This document shows, piece after piece, positions 12,765-26,500 of a DNA stretch of 64,000 bases. Made by a program: the position numbers and the translations under genes. Origin of the DNA: Pomacea canaliculata (taxonomy: Eukaryota; Mollusca; Gastropoda; Architaenioglossa; Ampullariidae); assembly GCF_003073045.1 (NCBI RefSeq), contig NC_037603.1:13274192-13338191 (forward strand), given 5' to 3'. Below the pieces are notes generated by a model. That model saw nothing but the letters and a program-made list of their open reading frames with translations. It ran no database searches and was not told the origin of the DNA. How positions within the stretch are numbered: the stretch's first letter is position 1; each line of letters begins with the position of its first letter.

Positions 12765-14400
12765 CATCCTTTAGCAGCACTGGTCATTGGGGAGGAAGGG
12801 GAGGGGTGCAACTGGTGACAAGACTCACCTGTCTTTGGTAGTGGTGAGTAGATCCCATATGGAATGACCAGGTCACTCTTTCATGTTGGTGAGCCATTCT
12901 TCCTCTGGCATTAATCCCTCTGCAAGGTACCCTGAAGGACAGTTTTAGACATTCTCATGCCAAGTTACATGGCCAGCCCAGACCAGTTTGCACTGCTTGA
13001 CTGCTGGAAGAAGGGATTCCTGGTAATATACAAGGGTAACAACTATGATTCATAAAATGTAAATGGTTTACTGTTTCCTGATCTGGAGCAACTTCCTCCA
13101 TCACTTGTTCTCAAATGCCTGTCTTCTCCACCATGTTGGCAGTTCATATCTGTACAGGACTGGAATTATGAGGGATATGTACGGTGTGTTCAACCTGGCC
13201 TCTACTGCTGTCACTGCAATCTTGATACAGATGTTTTCGGTGAAGTAGCATCTCTAGAAAGGGTGGCACCCAAGTACTGAAAGCTGTTTACCTTCTCAGC
13301 CTGTATTCTGTTCATGTAGATCCCTACTTTACTGTTGCTGCTGACCATGACTTTATCAATGCTGGTCTCTGTTACCATATACATTCAAAATGCTTTTTGG
13401 GAAGATCATATATATGCCTGCTATGAGATAAATATTGTCTGTAAAGCATAGATTGCATATGGGCCTCCCACTGATAGAAATAGAGGTGTGATGGGCTCTT
13501 GAAGGATTTCTTACATGGTGGTGTCTCAGGTGATTTTGAACAGTACGGGCAATGGGGCTACACTTGACAGACACCTACTGTTGTTTGAAAGTTTCCATTT
13601 GGTTATCCAGTATTACTACACTCAGTGCTTTATCACAGAGCTTCAGTAACAAGTATCTCTTTGTTTCTTCTGTCTCAGCCCCTTGTGCCAGCCTCTGTCA
13701 CGTGTTTATAAAGTCAATGAAGTTGTGGATGAGATCCCACAGATGTGGTAGACATGTTGGGCTTTTTTTCTGTCAGGATGTGACAGTTGATCTGTTTAGC
13801 TGTACTTTTGCTATAGTAGTTCCTTAGTGGAGGTGCTGATATGATTCTGGATTACCTTCAGCATAAGTTTGATTAGGCCTATAGGTCTGTAATTTTGGCA
13901 CTATTTACTGTTTCCTTTCTTTCACAGTGGTATGACAAGTGATTCCATCCATTTCTTGGGCAATGTGTCGCATTCCCAGATTATTTGACATAAAACAGTA
14001 CAGGTCAGTGTTGAATCTTCCCCACTCTTCTTTAGCAGCTTGGCAGAGACATTGTCAACACCAGCTGATTTCCCTCCCTTCAGATTGCATATGCTTTGGT
14101 TGACATCTTTCATTAGGACTGGTAGGCCTGCTGGCTCACTAGTTGTAGCCTGGTTGATTTGGAGGACTTGGGCTTCTGTCCCCAGCTGGAAAGTGTATAA
14201 ATGATTGCAATATTCAGTCTATCAGTATAGTACATCAGTACTTCTCGTGAGAAGGTGGCTATTGCTGTCTTCAATGTGTTAACCTGTGCCGGGAAGAGTC
14301 TGCCTTAGCTGGTAGTTGGCACCCATCCCATTTCATCCTCCATGGTCTGGTATTGGTCCAGTTCTCCTTTATCCCCTTCCGGATTTCACAATTTATTGTT
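12765..14400 (-). mobile_element. Decayed non-LTR retrotransposon (LINE) fragment
   Basis: Minus-strand translation gives a chain of LINE motifs in the right order. Near 14390-14290 is the linker before the reverse transcriptase (ENWTNTRPWRMKWDG). At 14113-13922 is the start of the RT domain (LKGGKSAGVDNVSAKLLKKS, then LPKKWMESLVIPL). Near 13385-13245 is KVMVSS followed by KVNSFQYLGATLSRD. At about 13010-12790 is the C-terminal tail (KLVWAGHVTWHENV, then LLTTTKDR). There are several stops and frame changes, and the catalytic YADD region is not evident, so the copy is dead. It looks like an RTE- or Jockey-related element of the kind common in molluscs; the clade is uncertain. Confidence 0.85.
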
Positions 14401-15231
14401 TTTTTATTTGAAAACTGTACATTTTGAGATCGAAAGTAGGTGTTCTTATGTATAGTCTTGGCATGCTTGCATATGCATATGATTTAAATAATCTTTTGCA
14501 GCCACATAACATGACGTTGACATGTGTTGACGAGTACATTTTCCTTCTTGTTGGGGGAAGGTATAATTAAAGCATGTGTGATAGCATGAAGAAGGAATGC
14601 TTTCAATTGATCTCAAGATTTCAACTGCTAAATATGAAGCTTTTTCATCTGCCTCATGGCCAGTCAACAGTAACTACATTTTATACATGAACTATGCATT
14701 TTGCTTATAGCATTTTTTATGTTGTCCAGTGTGGACAATTGTTTATGAAGCTAATGGACATTAAAATGTGTTTTAAAAGGTACCAAAGACTTACTTCTGA
14801 TGAGGATGAAAAAGGAATTCATTTCTGTTATGTAACCCCCCAAAAACTTCTGTAAAGCTTGTTTAATAGTAGCATTTGTTTTATTTAAACTAGCATAACA
14901 TAAGATAAAAAATAATGTCAAATTATGTTAACATTGCACAAGAAAGCACGTACTAAATAAAATTATTTAAAATCATAGTAATCAAAAAAAGCAGAACAAG
15001 ACAATTTTGTCCTCAGCTTAAAAAAATAGAAGTAAACTATAGACATTTAAAAAAAAAGCGTATCACAGCTGCAGGAAAAAAAGTAGCAAAAAATAATTAA
15101 AAATATTAACATTTCTTTGTATGTTGTCTGTATGGTGTGTAGCAATGATGTGTTCCTTATACATCATTCTAATTCTTAGGAAATTTAACAAGTCTTGGTC
15201 ACCTGGTGGGAACAACTGAAATAAAAGATCT
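14401..15231. other. Intergenic / NEK 3' flank
   Basis: AT-rich sequence between the LINE and the NEK stop codon at 15232. It probably contains the NEK 3' UTR (minus strand). No other gene or repeat is recognised. Confidence 0.6.
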
Positions 15232-18200
15232 TTAGTCATTGTTGTCTAGGAGTATTGCCAGCTGTAAAATCACAGGCAGATAGTTAAGGGTTATCTTTCC
15301 TGCACTTTCCTCAAAAGCTGAATAATCAACACCATTTTTGAGTGCCTTTAAAACACCTTTCAAGATTTCTTCACAGTAAGAGGCACCAAGATGATCAAGA
15401 AGATACCTGAAAAGCATCTGCTCAGATGCATGCTTGTCATGTCGTCCCTCTTTGACCGATCGATATAAAATCTGCAGTATGCAGTTGGAGGATTCACACA
15501 TACACTGTTCACCGTATTTTCTTTCCATAGCACCTGCATGTTGAGATATTAATGTATAAGTTGCAGATGGAGTCACCTTACTTTCCTGCCCCTTTTCAGC
15601 AGGATGGCATTGCGTTCCTGGTTCAGCAGCCTTTTGAAATTTGCAGACACTGGAATTTGTGACTTGTGAAATGCTTTGGTTGCTACTGCAGTCTTCAGAT
15701 TCTACGTCTTGCTTCTTAATTACTTGTCTTTCAAGTTTATGTGCAGTCTCTAAATCTTTTGGTCTACATTTCATTTTCTCTTTGGATTTGCAATTCATAA
15801 ACATTCCCTCACTGTAATTTTGCTTGGGTGCCTGATCCAAAATGTTGTTGGAAGAATCTTCATCTGTTAAAAATGGATCTTTATTATTTTGGACCTTTTC
15901 ACACATTGCATATTTACAATTTTCACTATTATCTTCAAACTCAGAGTGATGTCTGTGAGAGATGTTTGTTGAGTGCAGCACTGCATTCTCCAGTTTGAAG
16001 ACAGGAGCAGGCTCCTGCAACAAAACGATGGTACCCTAGTTATTTACAACTCCATTACTTAAGCAACTTTTAAAGTTAAAACTATAATTAAGTTTTTAAA
16101 AAATAAAATTTGACTTGTTTGGTTCTCTGTAAATGAAGAATCCCTAAGCAAAATATGAATGGAGAGGAGGCCAGCCATTCAAGAGTAACATCTGTTACAA
16201 AACCCTATGAATATGCTCATATGGTATATACTGCTATTTCTGAACCACACTTAGATACAATTTAATTTCCTTACAAGAGAACTTTTTGCACATATCTTGA
16301 TACCAGGAATTTACACGAAAAACATAGACACGTAATATTTCAAAAGGATATATTCAAATACGAATTCAAAGAACTGCTGACAAGACTGACAATCCACAGG
16401 ATAATTCCAGGACCATCTTCAACAGCCTTTTAGAACCACTAGGTGGGGATGAAGTGTTGAAAGCAGAAGAGAAATTATATAAGCAGAAATTTACATTAGA
16501 CAAAGAGATAGAAGCAGAATGTTTAGAGTTAGAATCACACCTTATTTGCTATCATTTATCCTGCTGCAATGCAAACATACAATCAACTCATGAATAGGAC
16601 ATGCACATGAATGCAGATTTTCATACTGTTTGCTCTCATTCTGTAAACTTTTGGGGAACTACAAACGAATATAGACATTTTATGTTCAGACACAACAATT
16701 TATCGAAAAGGATTAATAAATATGTTTTATATCTGTATTTGGGGGAATGGGGGTTTATGCCAAGCCAGCAACTTCACAGCAAAAGACTTAAGCTGGCCCT
16801 ATAAACCAGTGCCACACATAGAGAAAGCATGTCCAAGGTGAGATCTGAACCCAGACAACCAATTGCCCACTGTACTTGGTGACAGGCACTAACCACTGCA
16901 CCAATGGACTGGCCAAATCAATGCAGATAAGGGACCTAATTAGGTAAAAAAGTTGTTAAAGAGGGCAAGTATTGTATCATCTGTTCATCTGTTTCTCATA
17001 TATGTAAAGGGTCAAGAGACTGAAGGATTTGAAAGAGATTTACACTAAATACCTTCAATCATTTCATAACATTACTAGTTAGTGTAAATGGTCTATATTT
17101 CTTTAAATTAGAAGGGCAACAGGTCTTCAAAACTGGAGAGTGAGTCTAAGATAATGGACCTTTCGCTGCCGTTTGGGTGCCAAAGCAGCCTCTGCAGAAT
17201 GAGCAGATTTCTTCTGCTGGGTAACACTTGATCTTTTAGGTGTGGCTACTGACAGGCGTCGGAGAACAGCCTTTCTTACTGCGTAAGTTTTTTGCTGTAA
17301 TGAAAGTACTGGTGTTTCCACCTGAAACAGTCCATTCACCTTCAGTTAGTTAAGATCATATCATGGAACATTATATTGAAAACTTAACAAATCATCGTAG
17401 GGATGCACACATTTATCAAACACATTTATATACTTTTGCAACAATACATTGTCCATGTCATAAAAGGAATCAAGAGAGTTTTTATGTACTGTTCATAGTC
17501 TTCATAGGAGAAATATACTTCAAACTGCAAAGGATTTATGTTGGAGAAGTGATTGTTCAGATGTTAATCCAAATGACATAAGTTTGTGTGCTATGAAAGA
17601 GAACTGAACCACTTTAAGTTGTGGTTTCCCAGATGAACCTGTTTCAAACCTACACAATTGCCTGGCGATTCTGACTGCTTAGCTAAACTTCTTAACCTCT
17701 GCTGAATCTCCCTGTGTCGTGCACACTTCCTGTAGCTTGTTTCGACATAACTCTGCAGAGCAGGAACGTTTAATATTTGCACAGCCGAGGGTCTCTGATA
17801 TGGGTCACTGTTCAATAAAACAGTGACAAGGTCCTCAAGAATAGCACCATTGTGACTGGAAAACAGGAAACAAAGAATGCATTGTTTTCAAGGTCTTCAT
17901 ATTCAACACTTATCATATTGAGAGGTTGGAGATTCAGATGAATATGTTAAGTGTTTAAGTTAGACAGTTCCCTCCAGCCACCATCTTCACCTGTGTAAAA
18001 CACGACAGTTACAAGACCTCTTTTTTTCTCTCTCCATTCTCACCAAAAAAAGTCAAATCAAAGCAAAGCAAATTCCCTTGGAATGTAATCAAAACTGTCA
18101 CACAGATGCAACCACTTGAGGTCAATAAATTCAAATAAGTAAACCATGCATAACTAAGCTCATTACCTTGGTATAGGCTCATAATTTCCATCCAAAATCT

Positions 18201-20298
18201 TAAGGACAAGAAGTGGCAAGTTCTGTGCTTGAAAAGGCACATGAAGAGAGCACAGCTCATAGAGAACACAGCCAGCAGACCACATGTCACTCTTAAAGTT
18301 GTAGCTGTGTACTGGTCAAGGTTTTGTTTCATCTTTGGAAAGTTAAATGTATTTTTATGTCTTGTTGTTTTGAAATTACATATCTGAAATCCATATTATT
18401 TCAGAAAATACACAAAATGTCACAGGTCAACACCAGTGGCTGCTATCCAAACTAGCCATCACATGGTAGATATTCAAGCCAACCTGAAGGCATTTATCTG
18501 ATGCAAACAATGCATGATACTACTGGCATGGATAATGGTCAAGATGTGGAAAAACATAACACACCAACCACCTATAAGCAGAACATTTTAAAAAACTGCA
18601 AAATATCTACCACTTCACATTGTATCTTGAGATGGTGGCTTCAGTGCAGTGTTCATACAGAATCATTTATCAATTTTGAGAAACAGAAGGGGGCACCACT
18701 AAAAAGCATGAACTTACACTATTTGGTCAGCACACAAACAATGTTCCACATAAAGCAAGTATTTCAGCAGAAGGATACGGTTGCCTTTGGCAGACCTCAG
18801 GGCTAAGATAGTAAGGTGTGCCAATGGCTGTAAAAGCATGATCTGAACTATCTTGAAGAATCTTGGCAATACCGAAATCACCAAGTTTTACAATGCCATC
18901 TGCAGTCAAAAATAAGTTCTGTGGCTTCAGATCTAGAGGACAAAATAAAACATTCCTTGTAAATAAAACGTTCCTTTGGTTTATCAGTGTCCAATTATAA
19001 AAAACACAGTTACAACTTGATGAAAGTTCTTTCTAAAACTGAACTGTGAATGTTCGTCTGTTAGTAAGTTTACACTTTCAGTTTATGCTTAGATGCACAA
19101 ATATTAAGTGTCAAAGTTTCCTACTCTACAGCTGTTACCAGGGCTGTGCTTAGGGGCAGGCAGACCCAACCCTTGTGACAGTTGTCAGGAGACCTGCGCT
19201 TTTGATTAATATGGTAATAGGCTCCAAATGGTGAGGGCTTCGCACATGCCCTATGCCTTGCCCCGCAGGAGCTAAGAACGGGCTTGGCTGTTACAATGGT
19301 ATAATTTTTATTAATGTGGAAGTATTTGCATCAGTCCATAACATAAAATCAAAGCTGTCAAACATAATGAGAGTGAAATGTGAATGAGAAAAGATTTATT
19401 ACTTGCCTCTGTGTAAAATATTCTGAGCATGCAGGTACTTGAGTGCAAAGCAGATCTGTATAAACCAGTCCAGAATGATCTAACAAAAAAAAAATCCTTT
19501 AAAAATCAGTGTACAATCTTTTTTTGAGTAGAGTGTAAATTACTATTTCTCCGAATATGAATGGATAATCTGCTTTCACTCTCAAGATGCAAGTTAAATA
19601 TGAACAGGATCAATTAATTTGTATACACATTTATACATTGCTACTCTATATGTGAGTCATTTTTTAATATAAAACATTTTGATGGTCATACCATCTACGC
19701 TATCTGCTTTGTCGACAATGTCGACTCCTCTTATACGTTTCAATTTCTAGAACAGTTAGTGTGTAACCGTATATTACCTCAACGTCAAAATGAATTCCCC
19801 TTTGATCTAAAATTTTCCTCTGCATATCTCCTGCAAAGAAAAAGGGACAGAAGTCCAAAGTAAATGGTGAACTTCCAAAACAACATATAGTACTCTTGTC
19901 AATATTTCCGCCACACAACACGTAAGCGCGTGTAAATTTCTTACATTTTCGATAAACAATGCTACAGTTTTCATATATACAAAAGGAACATAAAATACAA
20001 TATATTTATAGATAGGAAACTTAGCTCTTTCAGCATACCTCCATCTGCATATTCCATGTCAATCTGAAGACAACCATTATTGACATTCGCTTCGAAATAA
20101 GCAACGATGTTCACGTGCCGACACCGAGCCAGAACTTTCACTTCGACCAACGCTTGATCCATCTCTTTTTGTCCCAGTACATCCAGTCGAATTTCTTTTA
20201 TGAACTGATTTTTTGCTTCTCTTATTAGAAAACACTAGCCAAGCTTTACCATAAGACCCTGAACCCAAAAGTGCTATCTTTTCATATGTTCCCGCCAT
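15232..20298 (-). CDS. NEK-family (NIMA-related) serine/threonine kinase, one frame-breaking base in exon 1
   Basis: Eight minus-strand exons: 20298-20039, 19830-19778, 19479-19407, 18932-18779, 18304-18167, 17855-17654, 17321-17160 and 16014-15232, about 608 residues. Kinase motifs in order are LGSGSYGKAWLV (glycine loop), FIKEIRL (VAIK lysine), YADGGDMQRKI (NEK signature), ILHRDLKPQN (catalytic loop split by an intron), KLGDFGIAK, GTPYYLSPEV, SDMWSAGCVLYELCSL and QRPSAVQIL. The closest relatives are the NEK1/3/4/5 group, whose members act in cilia, cell cycle and the DNA damage response. The C-terminal exon is low-complexity and then helical. The frame shifts in a run of six A (minus strand, about 20209-20214; five would fit). 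Intron 3 has a GC donor (AG|GCAAGT). The exon 7 donor (AAAG|GTCCAT) is weak, so the exon 7-8 junction is the least certain. It lies head-to-head with a desulfhydrase-like gene. Confidence 0.88.
16745..16925 (-). repeat. tRNA-derived SINE-like repeat in NEK intron 7
   Basis: The minus strand shows an A-box (GGTGCAGTGGTTAGTGCC, about 16904-16887) and a B-box (GGGTTCAGATCTC, about 16852-16840). A non-tRNA body follows, rich in CTTGG/GGCAT motifs, and runs to about 16745. This is the clearest SINE head in the window. Confidence 0.7.
19140..19300 (-). repeat. Dispersed repeat, second copy at the right edge of the window
   Basis: The reverse complement of about 19290-19230 (CCCGTTCTTAGCTCCTGCGG, then GGCATGTGCG) closely matches plus-strand 63957-64000 (CCCGTTCTTAGCCCCCGCGG, then GGCATGTGCG). 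Two matching GC-rich units in an AT-rich window imply an interspersed repeat. This copy sits in NEK intron 3; its family is unknown to me. Confidence 0.75.
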
Positions 20299-20512
20299 CT
20301 CGTCCTCTCCAAAAAAGCAGACGAAAATGGTAGACAAGGGAAGCTACTCTCGTAAGTAAAGTATGGTAATTTCATAGTGCGCATTTTTATTGGTCGAAAT
20401 CGCCCACGTGGTATTATGTAGTCTGCTTCAGCGAGTTCTGTTTACATCACGGACAGTCTACAGATTCATGGTTTAAATCCTCCACACTTTACACTCAACG
20501 TGGTGTCGGACG
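20299..20512. promoter_or_regulatory. Shared (bidirectional) promoter interval between NEK and desulfhydrase-like gene 1
   Basis: Start codons of the divergent genes are only 214 bp apart. No TATA box is evident. CCACGTGG (E-box-like, about 20405-20412) lies in the middle. The call comes from geometry; noncoding first exons cannot be excluded. Confidence 0.5.
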
Positions 20513-23500
20513 ATGTCTTCAGCAGAAGCGCTCACGATCCCGTATGAGCCACCTAGCTGGACGAAGAGACTAACATGTGTGCCCAAACGAAAGATTGAGG
20601 TGCAGTATAATAATGATAAGAAAACTGAAAATGAAAATGATCTAAATTGATAATACCAATACGACTAATACATCATAAACAAAAATCGTTATTTGACAAA
20701 AAAGTGGGGACGACTTTGTCAGTTTCAGTAAGTTGGCGAATCTTGATTGTATAGAGTAAAATAAAATTAATTCGTACCATCATAACTTAATTGGTGGCAA
20801 TCAACATTCTATGTGGGTTTCTTAATGCAGTGTTTTTTGCCCTATTGGATATAGGAGTTTAGATATGCATATATCTCATGAAAGTTAAATATAAAGGCAT
20901 TATCATTATTATTAGAAAAGGCCTTTAAGACATTATTTTTCCAGAATGTTGAAAACTTTTCATGGGCTTCTTGTACCACAGTTTGTAAAAGCAAACAGAC
21001 ATATGCACACAGACGACAAGTCACATCATACTTAGTGTTATTTAAGTGATCTAGTGTTGTTGCCATCCCAGAGGGGTTTTAAATTTATGATTGTCATAAA
21101 AAAAATTCTGGAAACCTTATGCCTCTAAGTGTTTGTGTGTGTGTGTGTGGAGACACTTACAGTTAGCACATCCCAACACACCGATTCACAAATGGACTTT
21201 ACCTAGAGTACCTGAAGGATTTTCTGTTTTCATTAAACGAGATGACATGACAGGCAGTACTCTGTCTGGAAATAAGGTAAATGCAATTTTTTAAAATGTT
21301 GGCATACTTACAGATAAATGATCGTTTAAGGTGATCAGTTTTGCTTAAGCTGTATCTTGGCAAGAGTACTGCAAGGAAAAATAGGCAATTATGTTACGGA
21401 ACAAAACTGTGCATTGACATCCTGATAAATGTAAAAGCTCACCTCTGATTTCATATGCAATGTTTATAAATCGACTTGCCACCATTAGATGAGTCTCTAG
21501 TTGCACAGAGCAGTTTCATAGTAAAGGTTCAGAAAGTCGATTAAGGTCAACTTTATGCCATCAGACTTGTACACTTCAAACCTTTATAACTCACTCAATT
21601 TTAGGACTAGAACAACTTTCATATCCAAAATTAAAAAGCTCAAAGCTGTACTTTTTGAAAAATATACAATTTGCAAAATCTCAAATTTTTCACTCATTCT
21701 GTGGTGGCAGGTCACAAATATCTACACATATATAGAAACAAATATCTGTTTTCATCACAATAACTATCACTATAGTCACAAACTTTACAAATATCAATAG
21801 CAACAGTAATATGTTCTACATGTTGGTAATATGTGTGGAAGTATTTTATATTACTCTTGAATAATATCCTGTCCACTTGAGGTGAGAAAACTGGAGTTCC
21901 TGCTGGCAGATGCCATTGACAAGGGCTGCAGTCACCTGATTACCTGCGGCTCAGTTCAGTCCAATCACTGCCGAGCTGTAGCAGTTGCTGCACGGCAGGT
22001 TGGCTTGACTCCACATCTCTTCTTGCGTTCGGATGCTGAGGTATGGGTCCATTGCTAGAATAGTCAGGCCATCTTATCTCTTGCTTCACATTCAGTTAAT
22101 TACAAAGAGAATTTTAATTAAGACTGTTAACCCAAGGATTTTACTGCATATAGTTGTGACTTTCCTTGCATTAAAAGGCAGTTTGTGATAACTTACGGCA
22201 GAAAAACACTATTTGCAGCTGACTGTTAATAAATTAAAGATACATTCTTATCAATGTAATATTGTATGTCATCAATCATTTTTCTATATGATCTATATTC
22301 TTATCTGATGCTTAAAGTTTGGCATACATTTTTTTCTTTATTTGGTTTTGGTATGTGTATCAATTTATGGTTTTCCTGATGTGTATTTCAGGATGTATTT
22401 GATGTTGGATGTGAGGGCAATATTCTTTTGGATCGCCTTTGTGGGGCACATATTTATCTTGTCCCAAAGATCTGTCCGTACTACACACATCTAAAACCCA
22501 GAATGGAACGGCTTGCTCAAGAAATACTGTATGTAAAAGCAAAAGCGACATTTGTTTTTGTGTGTTAGTCATGTGTAGTTCTTTCAGTGTTCATTCAGTA
22601 CATGGTTCTATTACAATACTGCCTGTTTACACATATGTACACACATATGTGCATTCATATATGTCCTTATTCATTTTTGCTGAATGGTTTTTCTATATTT
22701 GTTGGTAGCGATGTTTTACAGTAAAATAAATAGCCTTCAGGATTATATATGAAGCTGTTCATGTGATCTAGTAAAATTGGAAACTGCATTTATCAAGTAG
22801 ATGAGGAATTAAAAGGAAGTTTACTCATGAAAATTTGTCAAAAATGTAAGCAAAATTGAGCAACTCTTGAGACAGAAGACAAGGCAATGTCTATAAATGA
22901 AGCAGGCTACTAGAATAGTGATCTTTATTGGTATAATTTATCTTCTTATCACTGCTGCATCTCATTTGGAGTAGATGGAGATAATGGCAGCTTAGGCAAG
23001 TGTGACTTTTTATATTATTTACTATTATATTTTATTTATATGTGTGTATTATGTATGTAATATTATTTGTTGTTCTAGTTCTGAAATAAGTGACACTTCA
23101 AAATTTTTTTTTAATTTTAAGTTCTTCTCAGTCTTCAATCTTATCAATTGGACTTATCAGTTGTTGTTTTCCTTGCAGTTCCAGAAGAGGAGAAAAATCC
23201 TACTTATTCCCAGTTGGTGGTTCAAACAAAATTGGTTTGTTTGGCTACATCAATGTGTTTGAGGAACTAAGACAGCAGGTGTGTTAAAGTCAATGGCATT
23301 TCTCACAAACAGTATCTTTTGGCAAATGCTTGGAGAGGGGGGGGATTTATTTTGTTCTGATTTATAGTGGAGGTAACAGTTTAAAGCTGAGGCAACATCC
23401 CTTACAGTTTTGTAATTTGTAATGATGGCATGTTTCAGAATGTTATGGAAAACTTTGATGACATGGTCTTTGCTTGTGGCAGTGGAGGAACGGCATCAGG

Positions 23501-26500
23501 GTTGTCTGTAAGCAATTATCTCCTGGGGTCCAAAATAAGGTATACATGTACTAGATGAACAGAAAGTTTATATACTATTAAAGGTTTATTGGTTAAATGT
23601 ACATATATGTCTACCTTTGTGTGCAGATTCATAACTGTCTCTGAATATGTTGATTTGCCTTACTTTCTGGCCAAGGTAAATAAAAACAAAAGCTCTAAAA
23701 CCATTATGTCCCCATTCTGACACAGTAAAAATACGATGACAGCAGCAAGATCAGGTCTACGGCAGTTTACCACTACATTTCTTTCATAGATAAAGATAAC
23801 TGTGGGTGGTAAATCTCATGAAAGATTTAGTCAAAATTTTTAATGGTGTTTTTAAATCTTCGTGTGCAGTGTAGGTTGGGACATATTTGGAAGTTCTGAA
23901 GCATCTTCTTTTTGAAACTAAAGGTCTATAATAAGTGTGAAAGGGTAATCTATGTTTTTTTCAAAGAATATCCTCTCAGCTCACTTAGCAGTTCAAATTT
24001 CATCTGAATTATGAAAATTGTGATATAATCTGTCTTACAGCTACTTACCATGGCCTTTTCATGCTGTATATAGGCTGTTGTGCTACTGATTATTCACTTT
24101 GACATTTTCCTCCATTTCATTATATTGGACTGCTTTAACAAGTTTTTTGTGTATGTTGCTTTTGACTTGCACCTGTTGAATCCCAAGTTGTAGTTCCTTA
24201 GCAAGCATGTGCTATGTTTTTTGCTTTTTCTTTTTTTTCCTTAAAATGTTCATAATTGACATGTACCCATGCCTGTTCTTTTCATTAGCATGCTGGATAA
24301 ATTCAAGCATGTAGCTTCAAAACATTAGTCAATTTGTGTCTGCTGCAATCACCTTATTTTATTAATTTCAGACTATTGGAACCAAGCTACCTTCGCCATG
24401 CAAGTTTGAGTTGTGCATTCTATTGTTTGGTAATCAAAAGCTCTGCAGTGCATCTAAGCAACTAATTTTTTCTTTTGGCAACATATTCTTAATTTCTTTG
24501 CAGTGATGCTTGGATATCTTAAGTATACTTTTTTGATGTCATTTCTTTTAACATCTGTAAAAGCTTTTCAAATTTTGAAGATGTTTCGGCTGGTTAGTTT
24601 TAACTGTAATTTAGCAATGGTGACTTGACACCATGTGCTGTCCTGAAGCCATACAAGATGTATCTTTCAAATACAGGAAGATATCCATGCTTATTTGAAG
24701 TAAAATAAGCATGCTGTGTGTTGCTATAGACTGGATTTTTTTTCATTCAACAGAAAATTATGGAAATAGCTTGTACAAGAAATAACTTTGTTGTACAATC
24801 TTTCTTGCCTTAATTATTTTTGGCTACTTAACTTCACTTTATAACACGTTATTTTTTACTCATTAGTTTATTTACATTAAAAATTTTGGTATTTATATTT
24901 TTTATTACAAAATTTATTGATTTTGAGAATCATAAAATTTATTTAAAAATTTTTGTAGCTTTTATTTGCATGTATGTTGATGAGGGTAGAGGACGGGAAT
25001 TTTGATTGCTGGTTATAATTTAAGAGCATTAAGTAAAAGATGTTGACTTTTATGCTTTTGACATAACAGAGTGTTTCATTTCTTGTGGAAAGCAATGCAT
25101 TTGATAAACTTTTTTAAAAATAGTTTTTATTCTGTTTGATAATTTACCTCAGTGGCCTTCTGGTATGTTGAAGAAAAATATAAAAAAACTTATTTTAACT
25201 GTTGGTAAATTACTGCTATCAGGTCAACTTTTAACAGATTTTTCCCATAGATATAAATATTTTATATGTGAAATTGTTTGTTTAAATCATGTTGATGCCA
25301 GATTACATGGCATTGTGGTGAGCAACAGTGAGAAGCATTTTTATCACCACTGTGACAAGACATTGCAGAAAGTTGGTCTGACTGATGTTTCTTCAAAGGA
25401 CCTGGTCAACATTGTAGATGGTTATAAAGGAAAGGGTTATGGTCAGTCTACAGAAGAAGAGCTTGGTATGGCTTTCATTTCAACTGTCTTCATTCGCTTG
25501 AATATGAAAGTGAGAGGGTGGTTGTGGGCAGCTGTTGATACATCTGCTATTTATATCTATTTTATTTTTAATGTGATTACAAGTTCTTTCCTCTCTCCCT
25601 TTTTAGTTCCTACCTTTCAAAATCAAACACCTTATTAGCCTAATTATAAAATTTCTAAAATTTGTTTTGAAGTTAAACTTAAAAATTGGTGACAAAGTGC
25701 TTTCAGTACAGTTACATTACCATTACTGGTTTGCTACAGATTTCATCTGTCAGGTGGCAACATCTACAGGTGTATTGCTAGACCCCTCCTATACTGGCAA
25801 AGCTGCTCTTGGAATGGTAAAAGAGATGCAAAAAAATCCATCAAGATTCAAGGGCAAAGAAATCCTTTTCTTGCACACAGGTGTGTTACTGTTCAAGTAA
25901 ATGGAGCTCGTTTGAGTGTGGGCCATTTATTTGTATTTGTTACATCCCACACAGTTAAGAAACTAATCTAAAAACTGATGTTTAAAATATTGTTGAAATA
26001 CAAATATTTATTTTTCTTTATTTGTTGGAGGGGATCAGATAGCCTAGTGGCTAGAACAACAATGTCTTAACCCTAAGGTGCACAGACACACCCATTGGTT
26101 TAATACCATGTTGGTGTTATTGTTCATCTATGTTACACTTGGAGGACAGCCCTTGAGATGAAACTGGCAGCCATCTGTACAGATACCATGTGGTGCAGCA
26201 TCTTTCTCCCCTCTCCCTCTCCTAATTGACCCAGATGTGTAGTGAGAACCTGACCTTGTAGAGGGTTGGGGAAGTTAAGACCGAAAGGGAGAGAGCTTTA
26301 ACACCTTACCATGGCTGTCAAATTAAGGACTCCCTTTATTAGGGATTCTATTAGTATAAGGGCATTTTTCATCTAGTGGGCAAGCAAGTTATTATTAAGT
26401 AAACCCAATATTATTACCTATATTTTTCTCTGCTTTTCTTATCCCTTTTTACTAAACATTGAGTTCTTCTATAAAAACATGCTTTTGAATCACACATAAC

